Shown here: positions 15,239 through 22,880 of the stretch, one piece after another
Layout: each line of letters begins with the position of its first letter
How positions within the stretch are numbered: position 1 is the first letter of the stretch
NCBI GenBank assembly: GCA_029861425.1
Contig: JAOTZH010000013.1
Span: 1 to 36,967 of the forward strand
Source: Gemmatimonadota bacterium
GTDB lineage: Bacteria; Gemmatimonadota; Gemmatimonadetes; Palauibacterales; Palauibacteraceae
Direction of reading: 5' to 3'
DNA: 36,967 nucleotides
Program-made: the position numbers and the translations under genes
Notes under the pieces: generated by a model
What the model was told of the DNA's origin: nothing
The model's database searches: none
The model's input: only the letters and a program-made list of their open reading frames with translations

Positions 15239-16012
15239 TCAGACCGCCGCGCCGGCCTCCTGCAGCCAGTCGTACCCCTGGGCCTCGAGCTTGTCCGCGA
15301 GATCGGCTCCGCCGCTCTCGACGATCCGCCCGTCCATCATCACGTGCACATGATCCGGCTGGATGTAGTTGAGGATCCGCTTGTAGTGCGTGATCAGCAG
15401 GACTCCCAGCTTGTCATCGGCGCCCGTGAGCGTGTTGATGCCGTTCGACACGATGCGGAGCGCGTCGATGTCGAGCCCGCTGTCCGTCTCGTCCATGACG
15501 GCGAGCGCCGGCTCGAGGACTGCCATCTGTAGGACCTCGTTCCGCTTCTTCTCGCCGCCGGAGAACCCGTCGTTCACGTACCGCGTGGCGAACGTCTCGT
15601 CCATCTTGAGGAGGGCCATCTTCTCCATCAGGCGGCGCTGGAAGGCGAAGATGTCCATCTCCTCGCCATCCGAGAGCCTCGCGTTGGCGGCTGTCCGCAT
15701 GAAGTTCGCGATCGAGACGCCCGGTATCTCGGCCGGATACTGAAAAGCCAGAAAGATCCCGGCGCGGCTCCGCTCATCGGGCTCGAGTTCCAGCACGTCC
15801 TCTCCCCGGAACAGGACCTCGCCCGCCGTGACCTCGTACCCGGGGTGCCCCGCGATCACCTTCGCGAGGGTGCTCTTGCCGGAACCGTTGGGTCCCATGA
15901 GGGCGTGGACCTGTCCTTCTTCGACGCGCAGGTCCACTCCGCGCAGAATTTCGATCTCTTCGTCCTCGACCCGCGCGTGGAGATCGCGAATCTCGAGAAG
16001 TGCTTCAGTCAT
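15239..16012 (-). CDS. sufC: Fe-S assembly ATPase SufC
   Basis: A 257-residue ABC-type ATPase that energises the SufBCD complex. Walker A is '[18 protein letters not shown]', the Q-loop region '[16 protein letters not shown]', the ABC signature '[14 protein letters not shown]', Walker B '[17 protein letters not shown]', and the H-loop '[10 protein letters not shown]'. I use the ATG at 16012 ([10 protein letters not shown]) rather than the track's 16081. AGAGGA lies six bases upstream, homologs begin here, and the extra 23 residues would be translated from the promoter-leader region. It is the first gene of the suf operon, downstream of a good promoter with an iron-box-like palindrome. Confidence 0.96.
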   Translation of the reverse strand: MTEALLEIRDLHARVEDEEIEILRGVDLRVEEGQVHALMGPNGSGKSTLAKVIAGHPGYEVTAGEVLFRGEDVLELEPDERSRAGIFLAFQYPAEIPGVSIANFMRTAANARLSDGEEMDIFAFQRRLMEKMALLKMDETFATRYVNDGFSGGEKKRNEVLQMAVLEPALAVMDETDSGLDIDALRIVSNGINTLTGADDKLGVLLITHYKRILNYIQPDHVHVMMDGRIVESGGADLADKLEAQGYDWLQEAGAAV

Positions 16013-16093
16013 AACCGGTCCTCTGAAGGCTCCAAAGGCCGGCTCCCGAACGAGACGGGTAGGCCGGCCTGAATTCAACAAACGCCGCTTGAA

Positions 16094-16145
16094 TCGATAA
16101 TCGTTATCGACTCTCGACGATACGCTAGTTGAGACTCGTTTTCAA
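16094..16145 (-). promoter_or_regulatory. suf operon promoter with GATAAT-type palindrome
   Basis: On the minus strand TTGAAA (16145-16140), a 17-nt spacer and TATCGT (16122-16117) form a good sigma-70-like promoter about 105 nt before sufC. Just past the -10 is a perfect 17-base palindrome, TCGATAA-TCG-TTATCGA (16094-16110), whose GATAAT/ATTATC-like arms resemble a short Fur box. Lying over the expected transcription start, it is well placed for repression. Fur or another iron/Fe-S sensor is the natural guess, but the regulator is not in the window. Confidence 0.6.
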
Positions 16146-16253
16146 GTGCGAGAAACGAGCCAGATTGTCCCGCGGCTAAAAGAGATTCGGTTTCGGACCC
16201 CACCCGGATTCACCTGGGATGCGACGAACCCGCTCGGGGCCTACGTTCAGCCC

Positions 16254-17282
16254 ATGAACGCCGCATACTTCGAGGCCCACGGAGGCATCGAGAACATCAC
16301 CGTCGGAGACCTCCCCGCACCGGAGCCCGGACCGAACGAGGTCCTGCTCGAGGTGCGGGCCGCTGCGCTGAACCACCTCGATCTGTGGGTTCTGGGGGGA
16401 CTTCCGGGTCTCGAGCTCGAGATGCCGCATGTCGGAGGCTCCGACATGGCCGGAGTCGTCCGCGCTGTCGGCGCCGGCGTCGGCGATGAGCTCATCGGCC
16501 GTCGGGTGGCGGTCAACCCCGGTGTCTCCTGCAACGAGTGCGAGGCCTGCGCCGCGGACGAGCAGCCCGTCTGCCGCCACTTCGGAATCCTCGGTGAGCA
16601 CGGGCGGGGGGGGTTCGCCGAAGTTGCCGCCGTGCCCGCTCGCAATCTCTACCCAATTCCCGACGAGCTGCCCTTCGAGGTCGCGGCAGCCGCCCCACTC
16701 GTCTATCAGACCGCGTGGCGCGCCCTGATGACGAGGGCGGGCCTGAAGAGCGGTGAGACGGTGCTGATCACCGGGGCTTCGGGCGGTGTCTCAACGGCCG
16801 GCATCCAGATCGCGAAGCACGCGGGCGCGACCGTCTTCGCGGTGACCAGCGGTCCCGAGAACGTACGGCGGGTCGAAGATCTCGGGGCGGATCTGGTGAT
16901 CGATCGCCTGCAGGAGGACTTCTCCCTGCGGATTCGCCAGGAGACGACGAAACGCGGCGTGGACGTCATCCTCGACAGCGTCGGCGAGGCGATGTGGGAT
17001 GGCTGTCTGAAGAGCCTCGCGCCGCTCGGTCGCATGGTCGTCTACGGGAGGACGACGGGAGGCAAGGGGACGATCTCGATCGCGCACATGTTCTGGAAGC
17101 AGTACGCCGTTATGGGGAGCACCATGGCGGGCCACGGCGACTTCGAGCGGGTCATGTCGCTCGTCGCCTCGGGAGATCTGAAACCGGTGGTCCACGACGT
17201 GTGGCCGCTCGAACGGGCCCGCGACGCGTATCGATTGCTCGCGGATGGAGGGGTGTTCGGAAAGCTGGTCCTCACGCCGTGA
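16254..17282 (+). CDS. Zinc-type medium-chain dehydrogenase / quinone oxidoreductase
   Basis: A 342-residue MDR-superfamily oxidoreductase (usual length 320-350). The ATG at 16254 (MNAAYFEAHGG) fits homologs; the track's GTG at 16146 would extend translation through the divergent suf promoter. The GroES-like domain contains 'AALNHLDLWVLGGLPG' and 'PHVGGSDMAGVVRAVG', and a structural-zinc lobe 'CNECEACAADEQPVC'. The NAD(P)-binding Rossmann motif is 'VLITGASGGVSTAGIQIAKHAGA'. It should oxidise an alcohol or reduce an enone/quinone using NAD(P)H in the cytosol; the substrate is unknown. Its TGA overlaps the glpD GTG by four bases, so the two genes are probably co-translated. Confidence 0.88.
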   Translation: MNAAYFEAHGGIENITVGDLPAPEPGPNEVLLEVRAAALNHLDLWVLGGLPGLELEMPHVGGSDMAGVVRAVGAGVGDELIGRRVAVNPGVSCNECEACAADEQPVCRHFGILGEHGRGGFAEVAAVPARNLYPIPDELPFEVAAAAPLVYQTAWRALMTRAGLKSGETVLITGASGGVSTAGIQIAKHAGATVFAVTSGPENVRRVEDLGADLVIDRLQEDFSLRIRQETTKRGVDVILDSVGEAMWDGCLKSLAPLGRMVVYGRTTGGKGTISIAHMFWKQYAVMGSTMAGHGDFERVMSLVASGDLKPVVHDVWPLERARDAYRLLADGGVFGKLVLTP

Positions 17283-18973
17283 CACCCTCGGCCCGAACCG
17301 GGCACACGACGCGCGAGCACCGGCTCGGCCGATTGGCGGAGGAGGCATTCGACATCCTCGTCATCGGCGGGGGCGTATCCGGAGTCGCCGTCGCGCGCGA
17401 CGCCGCACGCCGCGGGTTCCGCACCGCGCTGATCGAGGCGGCCGACTTCGCCCGCGGCACGAGCAGTCGTTCCTCTCGTCTCGTACATGGGGGGCTCCGG
17501 TATCTCGAGCACTTCGAGTTCGACCTCGTGTTCGAAGCGAGCCAGGAGCGGCGGACGCTACTCGAGATCGCCCCTCACCTCGTTCGCCCCCTCGAGTTCT
17601 TCTTTCCGATCTTCGAAGACGGTCGGGTCGGTCGGCTCAAGCTTGAGGCCGGGCTGTGGCTATATGACGCGTTGTCCCTGTTCCGGAACATCGAGCGACA
17701 TCAGATGCTCGGCGCCGACGAGCTCGCCTCCGCGGAGCCCGGGCTTCGTCAGGATGGGCTGCTCGGTGGCGCGAGGTATTTCGACGCGCAGGTCGACGAC
17801 GCGCGTCTCGTGATCACGACGGCGATCGCGGCGGAGGAAGCCGGTGCGGCCGTCGCGAACCGCGTCGAGGCCACCGATATCGACGCCACCGACTGGCCGG
17901 GTCACCGCGTACGGGCCTGTGACCAGGAGACGGGGAACGAGTTCGACATCGACGCGCTCGCCGTCGTGAACGCGACCGGTCCGTGGGGCGAGCGCACGCT
18001 TCGTCGGGCGGGTGTGGAGCGGGGCGTCCGACTCATTCCATCCCGTGGCACACACATCCACGTTCCACGCGACCGCGTCGGACACGATCACGCACTCATC
18101 TTCGAGGCGCCGAGCGACGGTCGGGTCATGTTCGTGCTGCCGTGGCGGTCCGATCTCACGCTCATCGGCACGACGGACGACTTCCACGAGGGCCCACCCG
18201 AGTCCGTCGCGGCCACCCGGGAGGACGTCGACTATCTGCTGAGCTCGACCAACCACCTCTTTCCCGGCGCCCACCTGACGAAGGACGACGTGTTGAGCGC
18301 CTGGGCGGGATTGAGGCCGCTCGTCGCGCCCGAGGTCGGAGAGGACGGAACCGGCGGCGGAGAGGGCGAGGTGTCGAGAGAGTTCGAGATCCACGAGGAG
18401 CCCGAGGGGTTCTTCAGTCTGCTTGGAGGGAAGCTCACATCTCATCGGGCCATGGCCGAGGACACCGTGGATCGGGTCGCGAGCTTCCTGAGGAGCGCAA
18501 ATGTCGAGGCGGTCGCGAAGTGCGATACCGACACGGTGCCGCTTCCGGGCGGAGCGTTCGAGGATCTCGACGCCTTGAGGGAGCGCGTCTCCGCCCGGGC
18601 CACGGAGCTTGCGGTCGGAGAGGCGGGCGCGGCTCGTCTGACGCGGGCGTACGGTACCCGGGCCGAAGACGTTCTCGCGCTGGTCGCCGATCGCCCGCAA
18701 CTCGCCGCTCCGATCCTCGAGGACCGCCCGCACATCCTCGCGGAGGCGGTCCATGCCGTCCGGGCGGAGTACGCGGGAAGCGTGGAGGACGTGTTGTACC
18801 GTCGCACGCGGGTGGCGCTCGAGACGCGCGACGGCGTGGAGGAGGCGTCGCGCCGTACCGCGCGCGTGTTGGCCGATGAGCTCGGGTGGAGCGACGCCCG
18901 CGTACGCGACGAGATCTCCCGGGCGGTCGAGGCCAGGGCGTTGGACGACGAGTCTCTGAAGGAGGACGGGTGA
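17279..18973 (+). CDS. glpD: Aerobic glycerol-3-phosphate dehydrogenase
   Basis: A 564-residue FAD enzyme of the GlpD family that oxidises glycerol-3-phosphate to dihydroxyacetone phosphate at the membrane and passes electrons to quinone. The N-terminal dinucleotide fold is 'FDILVIGGGVSGVAVARDAA', followed by the family signature 'SSRSSRLVHGGLRYL'. Further blocks are 'VVNATGPWGE', 'RGTHIHVPRD', 'LIGTTDDFHEGPPESVAATR' and 'GGKLTSHRAMAEDTVD'. A C-terminal helical cap domain covers about residues 420-564. It starts with GTG (17279) overlapping the previous stop; the track shows it fused to out-of-frame upstream sequence. No glycerol kinase or facilitator gene is adjacent, so it probably serves glycerophospholipid or glycerol use together with genes elsewhere. 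Confidence 0.93.
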   Translation: MTPSARTGHTTREHRLGRLAEEAFDILVIGGGVSGVAVARDAARRGFRTALIEAADFARGTSSRSSRLVHGGLRYLEHFEFDLVFEASQERRTLLEIAPHLVRPLEFFFPIFEDGRVGRLKLEAGLWLYDALSLFRNIERHQMLGADELASAEPGLRQDGLLGGARYFDAQVDDARLVITTAIAAEEAGAAVANRVEATDIDATDWPGHRVRACDQETGNEFDIDALAVVNATGPWGERTLRRAGVERGVRLIPSRGTHIHVPRDRVGHDHALIFEAPSDGRVMFVLPWRSDLTLIGTTDDFHEGPPESVAATREDVDYLLSSTNHLFPGAHLTKDDVLSAWAGLRPLVAPEVGEDGTGGGEGEVSREFEIHEEPEGFFSLLGGKLTSHRAMAEDTVDRVASFLRSANVEAVAKCDTDTVPLPGGAFEDLDALRERVSARATELAVGEAGAARLTRAYGTRAEDVLALVADRPQLAAPILEDRPHILAEAVHAVRAEYAGSVEDVLYRRTRVALETRDGVEEASRRTARVLADELGWSDARVRDEISRAVEARALDDESLKEDG

Positions 18974-19536
18974 GCGCGAACTCTCGACGGCGGTCGACTC
19001 CCGTGAACCGCCTGGTGATGCTCGCCATGTTGACCACGGCAGGTTGTGGGGTGGGCGAGACGGTTCTCGACGACACGGTCGCCGATTCCGTGGCCCTCGC
19101 CGTCGTCGACTCCGGCCTGGTGGTGGAGCCATTCGACCCCGATCCGGTACCGCGGCTTCCTGGCGAGGGAGACCTTCGCGACTATCACCTGCTCCTGGTG
19201 AATCGACTCGACGGAGACGCGTTCGTGTTCGCGAGCGCCGGAGCCGCGCGGATCGCGCTCGATACGGTTCCGGCGTCCGATTCGACGTTCGTCGACATCA
19301 GGCTCCGGGCCGATCAAGTGACGCTGGAGGCCGAGAACGGGTCCGGCCAGGTGGTCGATTCCGCCTCGATCGATCTCGTCCGGATGCAGATCAACCGCTG
19401 GGAGATCACTCCTCGGGACCGCAGCCGCATGACCCTCCGGGCCTCCGGGGGAATGCTTGTAACGACTGAACCCGGGGACTATCCTCGGGGCCAGCGGCGT
19501 CCGGCCCTCCGCCGGTCGTCTGAAGCCGGCTTCTAG
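18970..19536 (+). CDS. Hypothetical lipoprotein
   Basis: The GTG at 18970 overlaps the glpD TGA (GTGA). A second GTG at 19003 would give the neater signal MNRLVMLAMLTTAGC. Either way the lipobox TTAGC predicts a lipid-anchored protein. The mature ~165 residues are acidic and strand-rich ('DYHLLLVNRLDGDAFVFASA', 'STFVDIRLRADQVTLEAENG', 'IDLVRMQINRWEITPRD') and end in a basic tail. I recognise no catalytic motif or named domain. Coupling to glpD suggests co-expression, not necessarily related function. Length 188 aa from the first start. Function unknown. Confidence 0.72.
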   Translation: MSANSRRRSTPVNRLVMLAMLTTAGCGVGETVLDDTVADSVALAVVDSGLVVEPFDPDPVPRLPGEGDLRDYHLLLVNRLDGDAFVFASAGAARIALDTVPASDSTFVDIRLRADQVTLEAENGSGQVVDSASIDLVRMQINRWEITPRDRSRMTLRASGGMLVTTEPGDYPRGQRRPALRRSSEAGF

Positions 19537-19554
19537 CCGCTCAACGGAGGAAGC

Positions 19555-20931
19555 ATGGACGCAGGCACTCCGCAGAACCGCGATACCTGGGGCTCCAAGA
19601 CCGCGTTCATTCTCGCGGCCGCCGGCAGCGCGATCGGTCTGGGCAATATCTGGGGCTTCCCGACCCAGGCCGGACTGAACGGCGGGGCCGCGTTCCTGGT
19701 GATTTATCTGATCGCGGTCGCGATCATTGGCGCCCCGGTCATGTTGGGCGAGCTGATGATCGGTCGGCACACTCAGCGGAACCCGGTAGGGGCCTTCAAG
19801 CAGCTGGCCCCGGGTGCGCCGTGGTGGCTGATAGGCGCGATGGGTGTTCTGGCGGGCGTCATCATCCTGAGCTTCTACTCCGTCCTTGCGGGGTGGACGA
19901 TGGCCTACATCGTCCGGGCCGCGACCGGAGCGTTCACCGCCGGAGTCGACACGGCGGCGATGTTCAACGACATCGCCGCTCGACCGCTCCCCGCGATTTC
20001 CTGGCATCTCGGGTTCATCATCCTGACCGTGTTCGTCGTGATCGGCGGAGTGCGCGACGGAATCGAGCGGTGGACGAAAGTTCTGATGCCGGTCCTGCTC
20101 GTTCTTCTCGTCCTCCTCGCGGTTCGGGCGGTGACACTCCCCGGCGCGGGTACCGGACTCGCGTTCTACCTCAAGCCGGACTTCTCGGTCGTCGATTGGC
20201 GAGTCGTGATTGCGGCGGTCGGTCAGGCGTTCTTCAGCCTGAGCCTCGGCATGGGCGCGATCATCACGTACGGATCGTACCTGTCGAAGAAGGATGAGCT
20301 GGTGTCGTCCGCCGCCTGGGTCACGGGGCTGGACACGTCGATCGCGTTTCTCGCCGGGCTGATCATCTTCCCGACGATGTTCGCGACCGGATTCGACGCC
20401 TCGGTCCAGGGCCCCTCGATGGTGTTCGTGATCCTCCCCTCGCTGCTGTCGACGATGCCTCCGGAGCCGTACGGCGGCCTGATCTTCGGCACCGGCTTCT
20501 TCATCCTGCTCGGGATCGCCGCCCTCACCTCCAGCATCTCGCTGCTCGAGGTGGGTGTCACCTGGGCCGTCGATGAGAAGAAGTGGCCGCGCAAGAAGGC
20601 GGCGATGCTCCTGGGTGCGATCGCCTTCGTGCTCGGCATCCCGAGCGCGCTGGCGAATGGTGCCGTCGACTGGCTGACCAACGTGCCAGGCGTCGGAATG
20701 GACTTTTTATCGCTCCTGTTCACGATCTTCGGCTCGTTCGCCCTGATCGTGGGGGCCTTCTTCATCTCGATCTTCGTCGGGTGGAAGTGGGGCGTGAAGG
20801 CGGGTGGAGACGAGGTGCGCGCGACGGACGGCAGATTTCGGCTCGAAGGCATCTGGACCGTCCTCATTCGCTTCGTTTGTCCCGCGGCGCTTCTGATCAT
20901 CCTCGTTCAGACCCTGCTGGACACGTTCTGA
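19555..20931 (+). CDS. Sodium-dependent transporter, NSS (SNF) family
   Basis: A 458-residue polytopic inner-membrane symporter of the neurotransmitter:sodium symporter family with about 11-12 predicted TM helices. The unwound TM1 motif is 'AAAGSAIGLGNIWGFPTQAG' followed by 'LNGGAAFLVIYLIAVAIIGA' (TM2). TM3, 'SFYSVLAGWTMAYIV', has the substrate-proximal tyrosine, and later helices include 'AVGQAFFSLSLGMGAIITYG' (TM6 region). These proteins import amino acids or related amines with Na+. The LeuT arginine in W-R-F-P is glycine here (NIWGFP), a feature I associate with a bacterial subgroup. It starts with ATG preceded by GGAGG ('aacggaggaagc'), 18 nt after the lipoprotein stop. Substrate not predictable. 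Confidence 0.9.
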   Translation: MDAGTPQNRDTWGSKTAFILAAAGSAIGLGNIWGFPTQAGLNGGAAFLVIYLIAVAIIGAPVMLGELMIGRHTQRNPVGAFKQLAPGAPWWLIGAMGVLAGVIILSFYSVLAGWTMAYIVRAATGAFTAGVDTAAMFNDIAARPLPAISWHLGFIILTVFVVIGGVRDGIERWTKVLMPVLLVLLVLLAVRAVTLPGAGTGLAFYLKPDFSVVDWRVVIAAVGQAFFSLSLGMGAIITYGSYLSKKDELVSSAAWVTGLDTSIAFLAGLIIFPTMFATGFDASVQGPSMVFVILPSLLSTMPPEPYGGLIFGTGFFILLGIAALTSSISLLEVGVTWAVDEKKWPRKKAAMLLGAIAFVLGIPSALANGAVDWLTNVPGVGMDFLSLLFTIFGSFALIVGAFFISIFVGWKWGVKAGGDEVRATDGRFRLEGIWTVLIRFVCPAALLIILVQTLLDTF

Positions 20932-20938
20932 CGCTGCG

Positions 20939-20971
20939 GAGCCACCGCCGCTGAAACCGTCGCGGTGGCTC
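20939..20971 (+). terminator. Hairpin with 10-bp perfect stem after the NSS transporter gene
   Basis: GAGCCACCGC (20939-20948) pairs with GCGGTGGCTC (20962-20971) around a 13-nt loop, starting 7 nt past the transporter stop. There is no U-run after it, as for most hairpins in this window. It probably ends or protects the upstream transcript. Confidence 0.6.
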
Positions 20972-21017
20972 CCTCGAATAGTCAGATGAAACGGCTGTAA
21001 CTCGATTCAGACACTAG

Positions 21018-21227
21018 CGTTGCGCCATCGCTACTGGCGAAGCGCAACGTTTCGACGCCCAGGGGGGTTTCACCCCGGTGCGTGGGGGCGTCACGCCCCC
21101 TGGCGATCGGACGTTTAGTCCGTACGAAACGCGCGAGCAGGATTCCTGCAGTAAGACGGATACGGATCGGGAAACCTGCCGCGCACGGTCCTCGTCCGGT
21201 GGGGTGAGGGAAGGGAAGTCACAGGAC
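21018..21227 (+). ncRNA. Structured leader RNA candidate upstream of a 51-aa ORF
   Basis: No gene is visible in 20932-21234, and most of it can fold. First is a hairpin 21018-21049 (CGTTGCG/CGCAACG). Then a possible three-way junction closed by CGTTTCG/CGAAACG (21048-21054 with 21125-21131), containing a 10-bp arm CGC-C-CAGGGGG/CCCCCTGGCG (21056-21105) and a small arm CGGAC/GTCCG (21108-21122). Next is a bulged 10-bp helix GCGCG-a-GCAGG/CCTGCCGCGC (21131-21184). Finally GTCCT (21188-21192) can pair with AGGAC (21223-21227), which contains the Shine-Dalgarno of the downstream ORF. Several pairings are mutually exclusive (for example GGGGGCG/CGCCCCC at 21084-21100), as expected of a switch. The pairings are seen; a regulatory role is inferred. 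I could not match it to a known riboswitch class. Confidence 0.5.
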
Positions 21228-21234
21228 AGAAACG

Positions 21235-21390
21235 ATGAAGAACAGACTGAAGGTTCTGATTGCACTGGCGGCCAGCCTCGCGGCGATCGCGATCGGCCAG
21301 CGCGCCCAGAACGACGCCAAGCCGAAGGAACCGAAGACCCAGAGGGCCGAGGTCGAGGGCGTCGACGACGCCGAAACCTGGTTTATCTGA
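21235..21390 (+). CDS. 51-residue small membrane or secreted peptide
   Basis: MKNRLKVLIALAASLAAIAI begins a 51-codon ORF with AGGA eight bases before the ATG. It falls below the track's length cut-off. Residues 1-20 look like a signal peptide or single TM helix. The rest is short and charged ('QRAQNDAKPKEPKTQRAEVE') and ends in an acidic-aromatic tail, 'GVDDAETWFI'. A terminator-like hairpin starts nine bases past its TGA, and the long structured leader precedes it, so it looks like a self-contained transcription unit. It could be a regulatory peptide, a small envelope protein, or a peptide precursor. I know no family for it, and homologs are needed to show that it is real. Confidence 0.55.
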   Translation: MKNRLKVLIALAASLAAIAIGQRAQNDAKPKEPKTQRAEVEGVDDAETWFI

Positions 21391-21398
21391 GTTGAATC

Positions 21399-21421
21399 GG
21401 GGCGCGCCTCCCCTGCGCCCC
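21399..21421 (+). terminator. Hairpin after the 51-aa ORF
   Basis: GGGGCGC (21399-21405) and GCGCCCC (21415-21421) form a perfect 7-bp stem with a 9-nt loop, nine bases after the small ORF's stop codon. No U tract follows. The remaining ~200 nt before the DUF3179 gene (to 21620) show no ORF or convincing motif; they presumably hold that gene's promoter. Confidence 0.5.
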
Positions 21422-21620
21422 GTCGTCGAGCGGTTGTGCCTGCGGCCGCTCCAGTATCTGAAGTATTCTTCTCACCCGGCGCGATCGACCCTGGCGGCTT
21501 CGCTGTCCTGTCCGCGCCACCCCGAACGTTCTCTCAACGGCCTGTAGCGCGAGGGCCCACTTCCCCCTAGCGTTTTTCGATGCGTCTCCCCTCCGGGAGC
21601 CCGCTCGAACGGAGTGTTGG

Positions 21621-22793
21621 ATGAGAGTGTCGGACCCTCGTATGAGAACCGCTGCGGTGGCGGCGGTCGCCGGAACGTTGGCCCTCGCGGCCTGCGGGAC
21701 GAGCGACCCGGCCGGGCCCGCGGCAAACTGCGCAATCCCGCTGGACCGGTTCTTCGACGCCGGCAGTGAGCGGACGACGATCCCGTATCTCACGAATCCG
21801 GAGTTGGCGCGGCGCGGGACTCCCGACATCGCGTACCTGATCCTCAGTGACCGCGTCATCGGCTTCATGTTCAACGGTCAGCCGGTCGCCATACCTCACA
21901 AGTTCCTCTGGCACCACGAGCTGGTGAACATGGAGATCCCCGGGCAGCAGATCACCGTGACGTATTCGCCCCTCACGGGCTCGAGTGCCGTCTACGATCG
22001 CACCGGAACGGGGATCGGCCCGATGTCGATCTCGAAATACGTCCTCAATTCCGGGCTCGTCATCGAGGAGGACGGCGGGTCCCTTCGACCGCAGATGTCG
22101 ACGATCGCGACGTGCGGCGCCGCGGACGGAACGTCTCTCTCCCAGATACCGTTCGACGAGATGACCCTGGGATCGTGGATCAACCTCCACCTCGACACGT
22201 GGGTCGCGTCGTCGGCGACGAATCTGGGGATCCTCTACACGCTCTTCCCCTACCCCGGCGATTATCGTGACCTGAACAGCACGCGATTGATCTATCCGCT
22301 CGACGGCGGGATCGATCCGCGACACCCCCCGAAGGATCTCGTCTTCGGCGTGCGCTCCGGCACCGGCGGGATGGCCTTTTCGCTGTTCCAGCTGGATCAA
22401 CTGCGAGGCGCGATCAACGTCTTCGTCTCGGTCGCCAACGCCGAGATCGACGGTCGTCCGGTCGCCGTGTTCTGGAATGCCGCGGCTCGCGGCGCGAGGG
22501 CCTATGATGCCGAGGTCAATGGTCAGCGGCTGCACTTCGATCTCGTGAACGGGCAGCGCGTCGACGTCGAGACCGGGAGCTCATGGGACTTCTCCGGCGA
22601 GGCGTTCAACGGCCCCCTGACCGGGTCCCGGCTCGAACCGATCACGGACACCGTCGTCGCCTACTGGTTCGCGTGGGCCGCCTACCAGCCCGACACGGAT
22701 CTCTGGTCTCCACCGATCGCCGCGTCCCTTCTGCCGGCGGAGGATGTCGGACTCCCGGAGGGCGAGATCGACTGGGAGCTGTCGACCCGCTGA
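21621..22793 (+). CDS. DUF3179-like lipoprotein
   Basis: A 390-residue exported lipoprotein: the signal 'TAAVAAVAGTLALAACGTSD' has lipobox LAAC. The body resembles DUF3179: 'AYLILSDRVIGFMFNGQPVA', 'IPHKFLWHHELVNMEIPGQQ', 'ITVTYSPLTGSSAVYDR', then 'SWINLHLDTWVAS' and repeated strands such as 'DLVFGVRSGTGGMAFSLFQL'. In the DUF3179 members I remember the middle motif is TYCPLTG or TYCPLCG; here the Cys is Ser. The biochemical role of the family is not known. GGAG six bases before the ATG at 21621 supports the start. It is followed by the propeller-TlpA lipoprotein and the Cys-containing periplasmic protein, so an envelope thiol/redox context is plausible. Confidence 0.78.
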   Translation: MRVSDPRMRTAAVAAVAGTLALAACGTSDPAGPAANCAIPLDRFFDAGSERTTIPYLTNPELARRGTPDIAYLILSDRVIGFMFNGQPVAIPHKFLWHHELVNMEIPGQQITVTYSPLTGSSAVYDRTGTGIGPMSISKYVLNSGLVIEEDGGSLRPQMSTIATCGAADGTSLSQIPFDEMTLGSWINLHLDTWVASSATNLGILYTLFPYPGDYRDLNSTRLIYPLDGGIDPRHPPKDLVFGVRSGTGGMAFSLFQLDQLRGAINVFVSVANAEIDGRPVAVFWNAAARGARAYDAEVNGQRLHFDLVNGQRVDVETGSSWDFSGEAFNGPLTGSRLEPITDTVVAYWFAWAAYQPDTDLWSPPIAASLLPAEDVGLPEGEIDWELSTR

Positions 22794-22880
22794 TCGAACT
22801 GCCAGAATCCGGGTGAACGGCCCGCGGCTTCCGACGTGACGACGGCGGAACCCGGGACCCGGCAACACTGTTCCGTGGGC

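Noticed and set aside
16146-16253. GTG start at 16146 adding 36 residues to the MDR oxidoreductase
   Set aside because: The extra residues lack MDR similarity and the region overlaps the divergent suf promoter's -35; the ATG at 16254 fits the family start.
21131-21184. Cobalamin riboswitch suggested by GGGAAACCTGCC
   Set aside because: Only the B12-box-like piece is recognisable; I cannot find the conserved GGTG...CCGCAACTGTAA core upstream, so I describe the region only as structured RNA.
21235-21390. 51-aa ORF as precursor peptide for the LanC-like protein
   Set aside because: It lies about 13 kb away on its own transcript, contains no Cys, and only one Ser and few Thr, so it cannot form lanthionine rings.
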